A stretch of DNA of 64,000 nucleotides, taken from Histidinibacterium lentulum (lineage in GTDB: Bacteria; Pseudomonadota; Alphaproteobacteria; Rhodobacterales; Rhodobacteraceae). This document shows, piece after piece, positions 26,558-35,773 of the stretch. A program made the translations under genes and the position numbers. The notes under the pieces are model-generated. The model saw only the letters and a list, made by a program, of their open reading frames with translations. It had not been told where the DNA came from and ran no database searches. The stretch is taken from contig NZ_ML119090.1 of NCBI RefSeq assembly GCF_003789055.1, forward strand, positions 62,001-126,000, written 5' to 3'. The stretch's first letter is position 1; each line of letters opens with the position of its first letter.

Positions 26558-27340
26558 TCACGCGGTCTCGAGGTGCTGATCCGGCTCCTTGGCCCCGGTC
26601 ATGTAGGCCACGGCATCGGACATGTTGTGGGACTTGGGGTCGATCACGCAGAGTCGGCTGCCGAGGCGGTGGACATGGATTCGGTCCGCCACCTCGAAGA
26701 CGTGGGGCATGTTGTGACTGATCAGGATGATCGGGATCCCCCGCGATCGCACGTCCTGGATGAGGTCGAGCACCTTGCGACTTTCCTTGACGCCCAATGC
26801 GGCGGTCGGCTCGTCGAGGATGATGACCTTCGAGCCGAAGGCCGCGGCGCGCGCCACAGCGACTCCCTGTCGCTGCCCACCCGAGAGCGTCTCGACCGCC
26901 TGATTGATGTTCTGGATCGTCATGAGGCCGAGATCGTTCAGCTTGTCCCGGGCAAGGCGCTCCATCTCCTTGCGGTCGAGCTGTTTCAGCAGCTTGCCGC
27001 GCCAGCCGGGTTTGCGGATTTCGCGGCCCATGAACATGTTGTCCGCGATCGAGAGCGCCGGCGACATGGCAAGGGTCTGGTAGACCGTCTCGATCCCGTG
27101 CCGCCGGGCCTCGATGGGCGACGGCAGCTGGATCGGCTTGCCTTCGAGCCAGATCTCGCCCGCGTCCGGCTGGATCGCGCCGGAGAGCGCCTTGATCAGC
27201 GTCGACTTCCCCGCGCCGTTGTCTCCGATCACGGCGAGAACCTCGCCGGGGTAGAGATCGAAATCGCAGCGGTTGAGGGCGACGACCTTGCCGTAGCGCT
27301 TGACGAGGTTGCGCGCCTTGAGGATGGGCTCCGTGCTCAT
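26558..27340 (-). CDS. frcA: Fructose-type sugar ABC transporter ATPase FrcA
   Basis: A 260-residue single-NBD ATPase, as in Frc systems (unlike the double-length RbsA). Walker A is GDNGAGKST, the signature LSGGQRQG, and Walker B VIILDEPTAALG; the H-loop LISHNMPH follows. The start at 27340 overlaps the permease gene by 4 nt. Third gene of the frcBCA operon. Confidence 0.9.
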   Translation of the reverse strand: MSTEPILKARNLVKRYGKVVALNRCDFDLYPGEVLAVIGDNGAGKSTLIKALSGAIQPDAGEIWLEGKPIQLPSPIEARRHGIETVYQTLAMSPALSIADNMFMGREIRKPGWRGKLLKQLDRKEMERLARDKLNDLGLMTIQNINQAVETLSGGQRQGVAVARAAAFGSKVIILDEPTAALGVKESRKVLDLIQDVRSRGIPIILISHNMPHVFEVADRIHVHRLGSRLCVIDPKSHNMSDAVAYMTGAKEPDQHLETA

Positions 27341-28401
27341 GCCGTCACCTTTCTGATCCACTGGTCCACCGCCACGGCGCCGATGATGAGCGCGCCAATG
27401 AGGAGGTAGGTCCATTGCGCGTTGGCCCCGGCCATCCGCAGGCCCAGCTCGAACACGCCCACGATCAGCGCGCCGAAGAAGGCGCCCCAGATCGAGCCGC
27501 GCCCGCCAAAGAGGGAGATGCCGCCGATCACCACGGCGGTGATCGACTGGATGTTGCCCACCACGCCGGTGGATGCCGAGGGCGAGACCGAGCCGAAGCG
27601 GCCGATCATGATCCAGCCCGCGATGCCGCAGATGAAGCCCGCGAGCATGTAGACAGACATGATCGTCCGATGACGGTTCACCCCCGCCAGTTCCGCCGCC
27701 TCGGGATCGTCGCCGACGGCATAGACATGGCGCCCCCAGGCGGTGGAGCGGAGCATGTACGCCAGCACGATGACCATCACGACCATGGTCACGACGCCCA
27801 TGGTGATGATCGCGCCGCCAAGCTCGAACCGGATGCCCATGAACTGCAGCAGCGCCGCCTCGTCGCGGATGTCCTGACTTCGGATCGTTTCGTTCTGCGA
27901 GTAGAGATAGTTGGCCGCGAGCACGATCTGCCACATGCCCAGCGTCACGATGAAAGGCGGAAGCTTCACCTTGCTGACGAGCCAGCCGCTTATCGCACCG
28001 ATGCCGGTGCCGATGGCCAGGCCCGCCGCCACCGCGACCGCAGGCGGCAAGCCGTAGCGGAAGGTGAACTGGCCCATGATGACCGAGCTGAACACCGCCA
28101 TGGCGCCGACGGAGAGGTCGATGCCCGCGGTCAGGATGATGAGCGATTGCGCAAGCGCGAGGATGCCCACGATCTGCACCTGCTGCAGGATCAGCGTCAG
28201 CGTTCCGGGTGAGAAGAAGCGTTCGCCCAGCACGATGGCGAAGATGCCGATGGCGACCATCAGCACGATCAGCGGCACCAGCGCCGGCGTCGCGTGCAGG
28301 GCATGGTGGAAGCGGCCGAAGAGCCCCTTTTCCTCGTCGTCGAATGTCGCGACGTCGCTCGATGCGCCTTTCGAGGCGCTTTCGTAGTCGGATGCGCTCA
28401 T
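27337..28401 (-). CDS. frcC: Fructose-type sugar ABC transporter permease FrcC
   Basis: A 354-residue permease of the carbohydrate-uptake-2 type with about ten helices. The landmark ILTAGIDLSVGAM is present, as is AVGDDPEAAELAGVN, the coupling region. A charged 40-residue cytoplasmic N-terminus precedes the first helix, as in FrcC. It overlaps frcA by 4 nt. Confidence 0.9.
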   Translation of the reverse strand: MSASDYESASKGASSDVATFDDEEKGLFGRFHHALHATPALVPLIVLMVAIGIFAIVLGERFFSPGTLTLILQQVQIVGILALAQSLIILTAGIDLSVGAMAVFSSVIMGQFTFRYGLPPAVAVAAGLAIGTGIGAISGWLVSKVKLPPFIVTLGMWQIVLAANYLYSQNETIRSQDIRDEAALLQFMGIRFELGGAIITMGVVTMVVMVIVLAYMLRSTAWGRHVYAVGDDPEAAELAGVNRHRTIMSVYMLAGFICGIAGWIMIGRFGSVSPSASTGVVGNIQSITAVVIGGISLFGGRGSIWGAFFGALIVGVFELGLRMAGANAQWTYLLIGALIIGAVAVDQWIRKVTA

Positions 28402-28444
28402 GGTCTCTCCTCCCGCGGGGCGGCTGGCCCCGGGCGTGAACGGT

Positions 28445-28470
28445 CGGGGGCGGACAAGCGCCCGCCCCCG
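28445..28470 (-). repeat. Stem-loop between frcB and frcC
   Basis: Arms CGGGGGCGG (28445-28453) and CCGCCCCCG (28462-28470) with an 8-nt loop, 28 nt downstream of the frcB stop and before frcC. Hairpins here commonly protect the binding-protein mRNA and lower expression of the downstream permease. No T-tract, so it is not a full terminator. Confidence 0.55.
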
Positions 28471-28497
28471 CCGGTTTCGGTCAGTCTAGCGGGGGCA

Positions 28498-29520
28498 TCA
28501 GCCCCAGCAAAGCGCCAGGCCTTCCTCAACGGAGATCGACTCCACGCCATCGGCGGGCTGGTCGGTCACCAGTGCCACGCCCGTGTCGAAGAACTCCTTG
28601 CCCTCGGTGGGCTCGGGCAGCGTGCCGTCGGCGGCGAACTGGGCGATCGCCTCGATGCCGAGTGCCGCCATGAGCAGCGGGTACTGCTGGCTGGTGGCGC
28701 CGATGACGCCCTCGGACACGTTCTGCACGCCGGGGCAGCCGCCGTCGACGGAGACGATCATGACGTCGTCCTGTCGCCCGATGGCGGAGAGCGCCTCATA
28801 GGCGCCGGCCGCTGCGGGTTCGTTGATCGTGTAGACGACGTTGATGTCGGGATCGATGGCGAGGCAGTTCTCCATCGCCCTGCGGCCGCCTTCCTCGTTG
28901 CCGGCGGTAACCTCGTTGCAGATGATCCGCTCGTCCGTCTCGTCGCCCCACATGGACGGATCGACCACGTCGATGCCGAAGCCGGTCAGGAAGCCCTGGT
29001 CGCGCAGCACGCCCACGGAGGGCTGGCTGATGGCGAGGTCGAGCATGGCGATCTTTGCGTTGGCCGCCTCGTCGCCCAGCGTGGCCGCGGCCCACTGGCC
29101 GATCAGTTCGCCGGCGAGGAAGTTGTCGGTGGCGAAGGTCATGTCCGCCGCGTCGGCGGGCTGAAGCGGCGTGTCGAGCGCTATGACCAGAATGCCCGCG
29201 TCCCGTGCCTGTTGCACCGGATCGACGATCGCTGCCGTGTCGGAGGCGGTGATCAGGATGCCGTTGGCACCGTTGGCGATGCAGGCCTCGATGGCCTGGA
29301 CCTGGCTTTCATGGTCGCCGTCGACTTGACCGGCATAGGTGTTGAGCTCGATGCCCAGCTCCTCGGCCTTCGCCTGGGCGCCTTCGCGCATCTTGACGAA
29401 GAAGGGGTTGGTCTCGGTCTTGGTGATCAGGCAGGCGGAGACATCGCCATCCTGCGCGAAGGCTGCGGTGCCCGCCGTCGACGCAAGCGCGATCGCGCTG
29501 CCCATGAGCAGTTTCTTCAT
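28498..29520 (-). CDS. frcB: Fructose-type sugar ABC transporter binding protein FrcB
   Basis: A 340-residue periplasmic sugar-binding protein. A signal peptide ends near A22 (GTAAFAQD), followed by the class I fold with [15 protein letters not shown] at the N-terminus and [21 protein letters not shown]. It is preceded by GGGAGG and transcribed divergently from the ROK regulator. The sugar (fructose, possibly also mannose or ribose) is inferred from similarity to FrcB and from the ROK partner. Confidence 0.9.
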   Translation of the reverse strand: MKKLLMGSAIALASTAGTAAFAQDGDVSACLITKTETNPFFVKMREGAQAKAEELGIELNTYAGQVDGDHESQVQAIEACIANGANGILITASDTAAIVDPVQQARDAGILVIALDTPLQPADAADMTFATDNFLAGELIGQWAAATLGDEAANAKIAMLDLAISQPSVGVLRDQGFLTGFGIDVVDPSMWGDETDERIICNEVTAGNEEGGRRAMENCLAIDPDINVVYTINEPAAAGAYEALSAIGRQDDVMIVSVDGGCPGVQNVSEGVIGATSQQYPLLMAALGIEAIAQFAADGTLPEPTEGKEFFDTGVALVTDQPADGVESISVEEGLALCWG

Positions 29521-29626
29521 TGTGTATCCTCCCTTGGCGTGACCCCGCTCCTCTGCCGGGCCCGCTTGTCCCGCCTCTCATGGCGGATACCCGGATGAAG
29601 CCTCGATAGGCGGAGGATGTCAATAT

Positions 29627-29645
29627 ATAAATCAACTTGATTTAT
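29627..29645. promoter_or_regulatory. Perfect 19-bp palindrome, probable ROK operator
   Basis: ATAAATCAA (29627-29635), one central base, TTGATTTAT (29637-29645). It lies midway in the 166-nt AT-rich gap between divergent frcB and the ROK regulator gene. A TTGACA box on the minus strand starts 4 nt beyond it toward frcB. ROK repressors bind AT-rich palindromes of this size; binding here should control both directions. Confidence 0.75.
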
Positions 29646-29686
29646 GTAATCGGAGGCGTCTAGCCTGACATGGGGAGGACAGAATC

Positions 29687-30877
29687 GTGCCGAATGGACC
29701 GACGGCGACGGACGGGGCGGCCTGGCTCGCCGATGCCGCGACGCCCCAGGGAGTGCGCGACCACAACGAGCGCCTCGTGCTCTCCACCGTGCGGGATTTC
29801 GGCCCGCTCGCAAGCTCGGATGTGGCACGCCGCACGGCCCTGTCGGCCCAGACCGCCTCTGTGATCACCCGTGCGCTGGAGGCGGAGGGTCTCCTGCACA
29901 GGGGCGAACCCGTGCGGGGACGTGTCGGCAAGCCGTCGACACCTCTCGCGATCTCGCCCGATGGCGCTTTCGCCCTGGGGCTGAGGGTGGGCCGGCGGAT
30001 GGCGGATCTCGTGCTGATCAATCTCGGTGGAGACGTTCTGGGGACGCGGTCCGAGGAATATGCCTATCCCACCCCGGCCAGAATCACGGATTTCCTCGGC
30101 CGCGCCATCGCCCCGATCTGCGCCGGCCTGACGCCCGCGCAGAGCGCGCGGATCGTGGGCCTCGGGATCGGCTCGCCGTTCGAGTTGTGGAACTGGCTGG
30201 ACCTCGTCGGCGCCCCGAAGGAGGAGATGCTCGCCTGGAAGGGCTTTTCCTACGCGGCGGCGCTCGCCCCGATCACCCCCCTGCCCGTCCATGTCGGCAA
30301 TGATGCGACGCTCGCCTGTTTCGGGGAACTGGTCTTCGGCGCCCATTCGGACCTCGCGAACTTCGGCTACTTCTATATCGGCGCCTTTGCGGGCGGCGGC
30401 CTCGTGCTGAACCGTCGCATCGTCTCCGGGCCCTCCGGGAATGCGGGCGCCATGGGTCCGATCATGGTCCGAGGCCCCCGGGACCCTGCGAACCAGCTTC
30501 TGCACCACGCCTCGATCTCGGTGCTCGAGGCGATGCTGGCCGAGGCCGGCCAGCCCGCGGCCCCTGTGCGCATGGCCGATTCGGACTGGGGCGACATAGG
30601 GCCGGTGCTCGATGCCTGGATCGACCGCACGGCGGAGGCGCTCGCCACCGCGAGCCTGTCGCTGGTCGCGATCATCGACATGCCGGCGGTGGTGATCGAC
30701 GGGAGGTTTCCCGAACACATCCGGGCGCGCATCGTCGAGCGGACGACAGAGCGCCTCGATGCCGCGGACCCGAGCGGCATCGCCATCCCCGAGGTGCGGG
30801 CGGGCGGTCTCGGCACCCGGGCCGGCGCGATGGGCGCGGGCTATCGACCGATCCAGGAGCGCTATTTCGAGGTCTAG
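29687..30877 (+). CDS. ROK family transcriptional repressor of the fructose transporter
   Basis: A 396-residue regulator. The N-terminal winged helix (residues ~20-80, NERLVLSTVRDFGPLASSDVARRTALSAQTASVITRALE) is followed by a ROK sugar-kinase-like domain beginning near residue 85. HVGNDATLACFGEL is the conserved ND segment; the kinase catalytic and zinc-binding HxC motifs are not evident, consistent with a pure sensor. The GTG start at 29687 follows GGGGAGGAC. Divergent from frcBCA, with a perfect palindrome between. Confidence 0.87.
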   Translation: MPNGPTATDGAAWLADAATPQGVRDHNERLVLSTVRDFGPLASSDVARRTALSAQTASVITRALEAEGLLHRGEPVRGRVGKPSTPLAISPDGAFALGLRVGRRMADLVLINLGGDVLGTRSEEYAYPTPARITDFLGRAIAPICAGLTPAQSARIVGLGIGSPFELWNWLDLVGAPKEEMLAWKGFSYAAALAPITPLPVHVGNDATLACFGELVFGAHSDLANFGYFYIGAFAGGGLVLNRRIVSGPSGNAGAMGPIMVRGPRDPANQLLHHASISVLEAMLAEAGQPAAPVRMADSDWGDIGPVLDAWIDRTAEALATASLSLVAIIDMPAVVIDGRFPEHIRARIVERTTERLDAADPSGIAIPEVRAGGLGTRAGAMGAGYRPIQERYFEV

Positions 30878-32913
30878 GCCGGCTGGCGCAGGCCCTGCCG
30901 CTGGACATCGGCCAGATGGGCCAGCGTCGTCACCCCCGCGGCCTCGAGCACGGGAACCATGCGCAGGAACACCTCCGCCGTGGCCAGCGCGTCGCCAAGG
31001 GCCGTGTGCCGCAGCTTTTCGTCGATGGCGACGCCGAACCGGGCCGCCAGCGCGTCGAGCGTATGGTCCGAGGCATGGGGATAGAGCGCCGCGGAGAGGA
31101 GCCCGGTGCAGAGTGCGGGGGTCTCGGGTCTCCAGCCGATCAGGTCCGCCTTCGCCTCCAGCAGCGCCATGTCGAACGAGGCATGATGCGCGACGAGAAC
31201 CGAGCCTTCCGCGAAGCGGGCGAAGGCCCGTCCCGCCTCGGCCACTCCCGGCGCACCCCGGACGCGGGCGTCGTCGATCCCGTGGATCTTCGTCGAGGAC
31301 GGCGGGATCGGCCGGCCCGGATCGACGAGCGTGTCGAAGGTCTCCCCGCGCAGCAGGCGGCCGCCGAGCAGCCGGACGCCGGCGATCTGCACGATCTCGT
31401 CCCGAGCGGGATCAAGGCCCGTGGTCTCCGTGTCGAAGACGACGAAAGCCGCCTCCGACAGCGCCCTCTCGCCCAGCGGCCCCGAAAAGGCGGGGAGGTC
31501 GAAGGCATAGAAGTCGCGATGGATCGCGGGCGCGGCGGGGGGCTCGGGCCTGTGGGCGGCGGCGAGCGGCAGGACGATGCGTGCTCCCTCTGCGCCCGTC
31601 TCCGTCCAGATCTCGGTGCGATGCGCGGACAGCGCGTCCCGCCCCGAGTAGCCGCCATAGGCCGGAGACAGCGGCGCCTTGACCCACTGCTCGAGCGCGC
31701 CCTGAGAGATCGGCGCGCCGGCCCAGCTCAGCACGAGGCTGATCTCCCGCCCTGCCGGTTCGGCTGAAAGGCGCAAGCTGCGCACGCCCTCGCGGCCACC
31801 TGTCTCCTGCACCACCCGGCTCAGGAGTTCCGTGATGGCGTAGCCGTCGCAGGAGAGGACCGCGTCGCTGGGGGTCACCTCGAACGGCACCATGAGCCGG
31901 GCCTCGAGCGCATCGAAGATGTCGGAGACAGCCACCTCGGCGATCGGCCAGGGGCGCGCTGTGGCGACATCGGCAGCGGCGGGCCCGTTCAGGACAGCGA
32001 ACAGCCGTTTCAGTTCGTCGCGCATGGCCGCGTTCATCCGGTCGCGATCCGCCGCAGGCAGGTCGTCGCCCTCTGCGAGCACGTCGAGCATCGCGCCGAT
32101 GGCGGCGGTGGGTCGGCGCGCCGACTCCACCGTTTCCGCCAAGAGATGCTCGAGCGCGCCGTGGGTGCGCAGCTCCTCCGTGGCGTCGTGGAAGGTCAGG
32201 ACGTGGCCCACGCGCGCCTCGGCCATGACCACGGGACAGACGGAGCCCACCAGCAGACGCTCTCCGTCGTGGGTGGCGGCCAGGAAGGTCTCGGTACGCG
32301 GCTGGCCCCTCGCGGAATGCGCGGCGCATCGGGCGATGGATTCGCTGACCGGATCGAGGCGCAGGAAGGCGGAGAGCGGCCGGTCGAGGCCGAGCGGGCC
32401 GAGAAGATCGGTCGCCACGCGGTTGTAGAGGCGAATGCGCAGGTCCGGAGACACGACCACGACCCCCTCGGACAGATCCCGGAGCAGCGCCTCGAACAGC
32501 GCCGTGTCCCGCGCCATGCGGGCGGTCTTTTCCGCGACCGCGCGTTCCTGGCTGGTCCGGGCCTCCTCGAGCGCCTCGTGGATCGCCTGCGCGGCGGGGG
32601 CAAGGGCGCCGAGATAGCGCGCGTCATGGGCCTCGATGCCGACCGGCACGTCGGTCTGGGCTCGGGTGTGGAGATCGGCGGCCAAGCCGAGGATGGGCCG
32701 GGCGACATTGGCGTCGAAGAGAAGGCCGATCCACGCGGCGAGTCCCATCAGGCCGAAGCCGCCGACCAGCCCTGCGATGACATAGCCGTCCACCGGCCCG
32801 CTCGCCCGCGCCTGCCCCAGCAAGAGCCCGCCCGCAAAGATGGCGACACCGCCGATCGCGAGCGCGGCGAAGAAGAGCGCGAACCGGATGCGAAGGCCCA
32901 GCCGTTCCCCCAT
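30874..32913 (-). CDS. Membrane sensor-kinase remnant fused to a DnaQ-type 3'-5' exonuclease
   Basis: A 679-residue fusion. Two membrane helices (about 10-30 and 42-64), a HAMP-like linker, a PAS region (~145-240), then a segment where DHp and HATPase domains would lie. The DHp phospho-histidine is absent (SARRPTAAIG in place of an H-box) and the ATP-binding N, G1 and G2 boxes are not recognisable. Residues ~505-665 are an intact DEDDh exonuclease: FDTETTGLDP (Exo I), AHHASFDMALL (Exo II) and HTALGDA (Exo III). It lies 4 nt after a response-regulator gene and overlaps the ROK gene convergently by 4 nt. This order is familiar from Vibrio- and Rhodobacter-type acetate loci (from memory). Confidence 0.85.
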   Translation of the reverse strand: MGERLGLRIRFALFFAALAIGGVAIFAGGLLLGQARASGPVDGYVIAGLVGGFGLMGLAAWIGLLFDANVARPILGLAADLHTRAQTDVPVGIEAHDARYLGALAPAAQAIHEALEEARTSQERAVAEKTARMARDTALFEALLRDLSEGVVVVSPDLRIRLYNRVATDLLGPLGLDRPLSAFLRLDPVSESIARCAAHSARGQPRTETFLAATHDGERLLVGSVCPVVMAEARVGHVLTFHDATEELRTHGALEHLLAETVESARRPTAAIGAMLDVLAEGDDLPAADRDRMNAAMRDELKRLFAVLNGPAAADVATARPWPIAEVAVSDIFDALEARLMVPFEVTPSDAVLSCDGYAITELLSRVVQETGGREGVRSLRLSAEPAGREISLVLSWAGAPISQGALEQWVKAPLSPAYGGYSGRDALSAHRTEIWTETGAEGARIVLPLAAAHRPEPPAAPAIHRDFYAFDLPAFSGPLGERALSEAAFVVFDTETTGLDPARDEIVQIAGVRLLGGRLLRGETFDTLVDPGRPIPPSSTKIHGIDDARVRGAPGVAEAGRAFARFAEGSVLVAHHASFDMALLEAKADLIGWRPETPALCTGLLSAALYPHASDHTLDALAARFGVAIDEKLRHTALGDALATAEVFLRMVPVLEAAGVTTLAHLADVQRQGLRQPA

Positions 32914-32917
32914 CGCC

Positions 32918-33289
32918 TCAGCTCTCGAGCAGGTGGGCGATTTCGTCGGTCAGTTCGCGCGTGTCGAAGGGCTTGGTGAAAAAGGCGTCCGCGCCGAGGG
33001 CAAGCCCCTTGCGCCGCTCCACTTCGCCGCCGCGCGCGGTCATCATCAGCACCTTGACGCCGCGCAGACGTTCCGATTGGCGGATGTGCTGGCAGATCTC
33101 GTAGCCCGATTTCTCGGGCAGCATGACGTCGAGCACCACGAGATCCGGCGGCGCGGCCTCCAGCGCCTCGAGCGCCGCGTCCCCGGAGGCCACGCGCGTC
33201 AGCCCGAACCCCTTGCGCCCGATCAGGAATTCCAGCGCCAGGGCGATGTTGTCCTCGTCCTCGACCAGCAGAACCTGTTTGCGGTCCAT
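32918..33289 (-). CDS. Single-domain response regulator
   Basis: A 123-residue CheY-like receiver. The acidic pair is in VEDEDN, the phospho-acceptor aspartate in LVVLDVMLPEKSG, the conserved threonine in MMTARGG and the lysine in FFTKPFD. No output domain. The ATG at 33289 follows AGGGAG by 6 nt; two codons upstream are alternatives. It is sandwiched between a small membrane protein and the kinase-exonuclease fusion, with which it probably works. Confidence 0.88.
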   Translation of the reverse strand: MDRKQVLLVEDEDNIALALEFLIGRKGFGLTRVASGDAALEALEAAPPDLVVLDVMLPEKSGYEICQHIRQSERLRGVKVLMMTARGGEVERRKGLALGADAFFTKPFDTRELTDEIAHLLES

Positions 33290-33300
33290 CGGCATCTCCC

Positions 33301-33813
33301 TCAACTCGGCTCGTCACAGATCGAACGGATCAGCGGATCGTCGGGGTCCATCGCACTCCAGGCGGCGGTGGCGGGGTCCGCAAGACCCGCTTCCGTGACC
33401 ACGGCGCGGGCGGGGGCCTCGCAGCGGACGAGTTGCGCCACCCGCTGCGGCGGCTGCCAGCGCGCGAAGAGGTAGAGGTCGACGAGCCAGGTGCCCGGTG
33501 CCGCCTCGTTGCTGCGCGCGGTCGCGGCGTCCACCGCCATAAGCCGGGTCGTGCGCGGCCAGATGTAGCTCCAGGGCTGCCACCAGGACCGGGCCTCGAC
33601 GGTCTCCACCACCGCGACGCCCTCGGGCAGGCTGGCGGCGGTGCGGGCGCCCCAGCTGTATTCCATGCCGATGGTGAAGGCGAGCATCGCCGCCCCGGCG
33701 GCCGCCGGTATGGCCCAGCGCGGCAGACGGCCTTTCGTCACGAGGTTGATCAGCAGCACCACACCGGCCGCGCCCAGACCCGCCACGAAGGTCGCGATGA
33801 GTTCGAGAAACAT
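33301..33813 (-). CDS. Conserved membrane-anchored protein of unknown function
   Basis: A 170-residue protein with two N-terminal helices (about residues 5-25 and 33-50) and a periplasmic domain of about 115 residues containing a tryptophan-rich stretch (SWWQPWSYIWP) and a C-terminal region with two cysteines. It fits exactly between the DUF294 protein (3-nt gap) and the response regulator, so it belongs to the same operon. I do not recognise a named domain. Confidence 0.75.
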   Translation of the reverse strand: MFLELIATFVAGLGAAGVVLLINLVTKGRLPRWAIPAAAGAAMLAFTIGMEYSWGARTAASLPEGVAVVETVEARSWWQPWSYIWPRTTRLMAVDAATARSNEAAPGTWLVDLYLFARWQPPQRVAQLVRCEAPARAVVTEAGLADPATAAWSAMDPDDPLIRSICDEPS

Positions 33814-33816
33814 GCC

Positions 33817-35661
33817 CTATCCCATCAGGCTCGCGCCGTGACCCACGGCGGCTTGCATCGTCTTGACCACCATGAAGGCGTCCCTGAGGTGGCTGCGCTC
33901 GAGGTCGGACATCCGGCCTGGAGCCATGAAGTTGTCGGGCCGTTCGCCGGCCGCGATCTGAGCCGCCTGGTGGCGCAGGCGCGTCTCCGCGATCAGGTCG
34001 TAGGCATCGACGAGATCCCGCGCCCCGGTGGCGGAGACGATGCCCGCCTCCCCCGCCGCGATAATCCGCTCGCGGGTGTTGACCGCCTCGATCCCGCCGC
34101 GCAGGGCGTAGACGCGGGCGAGATCCACCACCGGCACCACGCCCGCCATCTTCAGATCCACCGTGTTCTTGTGCTCGCCCGAGCGGATCGTGGCCAGGCC
34201 GCGAAAGAGGCCCAGGGGCGGCGTGTGCTTGAGGCTGTTGGCGATCATGTGGCCGACGAAGATCGAGTTCTTGCGTGCCATGTCCAGCGTTTCACGCTGC
34301 AGACCGTGGAACAGCTCCATCTCGCCCGAGATTGGGCGCAGGTCGAACATGACCGAGGCCAGCATCTGCGCCTCGGTGTCGGGCTCGGCGATCCAGTTCT
34401 GGAAATACCGGCGCCAAACCCGGCGGGGCTGCCGCCAGCGGTCGGTCGTCGCCATCATCTCGCCGGGGCAGTAGACGAAGCCGATCTCGTCGAGACCGTC
34501 AGAGACGAATGCGGCCAGATCCCGGAAGTAGGCGTCGTGCGCGGGCTCGAAGGCATCGTCGAGGATCAGGCAGTTGTCCTGGTCCGACACGCCGGTCTGT
34601 TCGCGCCGGCCCTGGCTGCCACAGGCGGCCCAGAGATAGGGCACCGGCGGCGGGCCCAGCCGGTCCTCGGCCAGCACCAGCAGGCGGCGGGTGGCGGCAT
34701 CCGTGAGGTCGGTGATCCGGCGGGTGATCGCGGCGGGCTTGGCACCTGCCGAGACGAGGTGCGACAGAAGCTCCGGCAGTCGGGTCATGACCCGGGCCAT
34801 GTCGGAGGCCGCATCCGCGGCGACGATCTCGGCGACCATGTGGCTTGCCGTTGCGGCCTGACGGCGGAAGAGGTCCGTCTTGCCGATCATTCCTACGATG
34901 CGCCCGCGCCGGTCGGACACGGGCAGATGGTTGATCCGGTGGCTGGCCATCTCAACCAGCGCGTCGAGCCCCGTGGCATCGGGCGAGACGGTGCGGACCT
35001 TGCGGGTCATGACGTCGGCCACCGGAATGGAGCCGGTGAGGCCCTCTGCGAGGACCTTGTTCGTGAGGTCGTGGACCGTGACGATCCCGGCCAGCCCCTC
35101 GTCCTCCATCACCAGTACGGAGCTGATGACCCGGTCGCGCATGATGCGGGCGACCTCGGTCACGGTGGTGCCGGCCGAGCAGGTCACCGGCGACTTCGCC
35201 ATCATGTCGGAGACGGAAAGCGCCGTGAGGCCGGTGGCATAGGGGCCGTCGTCGCTGCCCGGCTCTGTCGGCACGGCGCGGCCGAACCAGCGGGCGAACT
35301 CTCCCTCCTCGGACATCAGGCGCAGAAAATCCGCGGCCGGGATGTGGTGCAGCACCAGCGGCCCCGCCGCCCGCGCGGTCAGCATCGCCTTGCCATCCCG
35401 GAGGAGACCGCGCTCGCCCATGACATCGCCCGCGGCGCGGTAGGTGACGACCTCGTCCGAGACGGTGGAGATCGCCACGGTGCCCGCCTCGATGATGTAG
35501 AGCCCGCTCAGGGGCGTCCCCTCCTCGAAGACGAGGGCGCCGTCGCCGAACTCTTCCCGGGACATCGACGCCGCGAGACGGGCGCGCTCGGCCGGGGACA
35601 GCAGATCGAAGGGCGCGGTCCGGCCGAGAAGGTCGAGGGGGGGCACGAGGTCGTCGGGCAT
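33817..35661 (-). CDS. cNMP-binding/CBS/DUF294 nucleotidyltransferase-like regulator
   Basis: A 614-residue signalling protein. In order: a cyclic-nucleotide-binding-like domain (residues ~15-125), two CBS motifs (~150-275; each with an adenine-nucleotide-type loop such as VLVMEDEGLAGIVT), a DUF294 nucleotidyltransferase domain with GSQGRREQTGVSDQDN (about residue 385), and its C-terminal helical domain. It resembles GlnD/DUF294 proteins next to acetate symporters. Probably senses adenylate status (CBS) and controls uptake. First gene of the four-gene minus-strand operon; the ATG at 35661 puts the cNMP domain at the N-terminus. Confidence 0.85.
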   Translation of the reverse strand: MPDDLVPPLDLLGRTAPFDLLSPAERARLAASMSREEFGDGALVFEEGTPLSGLYIIEAGTVAISTVSDEVVTYRAAGDVMGERGLLRDGKAMLTARAAGPLVLHHIPAADFLRLMSEEGEFARWFGRAVPTEPGSDDGPYATGLTALSVSDMMAKSPVTCSAGTTVTEVARIMRDRVISSVLVMEDEGLAGIVTVHDLTNKVLAEGLTGSIPVADVMTRKVRTVSPDATGLDALVEMASHRINHLPVSDRRGRIVGMIGKTDLFRRQAATASHMVAEIVAADAASDMARVMTRLPELLSHLVSAGAKPAAITRRITDLTDAATRRLLVLAEDRLGPPPVPYLWAACGSQGRREQTGVSDQDNCLILDDAFEPAHDAYFRDLAAFVSDGLDEIGFVYCPGEMMATTDRWRQPRRVWRRYFQNWIAEPDTEAQMLASVMFDLRPISGEMELFHGLQRETLDMARKNSIFVGHMIANSLKHTPPLGLFRGLATIRSGEHKNTVDLKMAGVVPVVDLARVYALRGGIEAVNTRERIIAAGEAGIVSATGARDLVDAYDLIAETRLRHQAAQIAAGERPDNFMAPGRMSDLERSHLRDAFMVVKTMQAAVGHGASLMG

Positions 35662-35737
35662 GACGGGGTGAATTCCGGTTGCGGAAAAAGGACCTAAGAG
35701 AGCCGCCCTGTTCGGGAAATGTCCGGGGCGGGAAACC

Positions 35738-35761
35738 GGGGGGCGCCGTTGGGCGCCCCCC
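35738..35761 (-). terminator. Strong hairpin after the symporter gene
   Basis: Arms GGGGGGCGCC (35738-35747) and GGCGCCCCCC (35752-35761), 12 nt beyond the symporter stop. On the minus strand only a short T-run follows (GGTTTCCC), so it is either a leaky terminator or an mRNA-stabilising hairpin ahead of the DUF294 gene. Confidence 0.55.
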
Positions 35762-35773
35762 GGGCGTTCAGGA

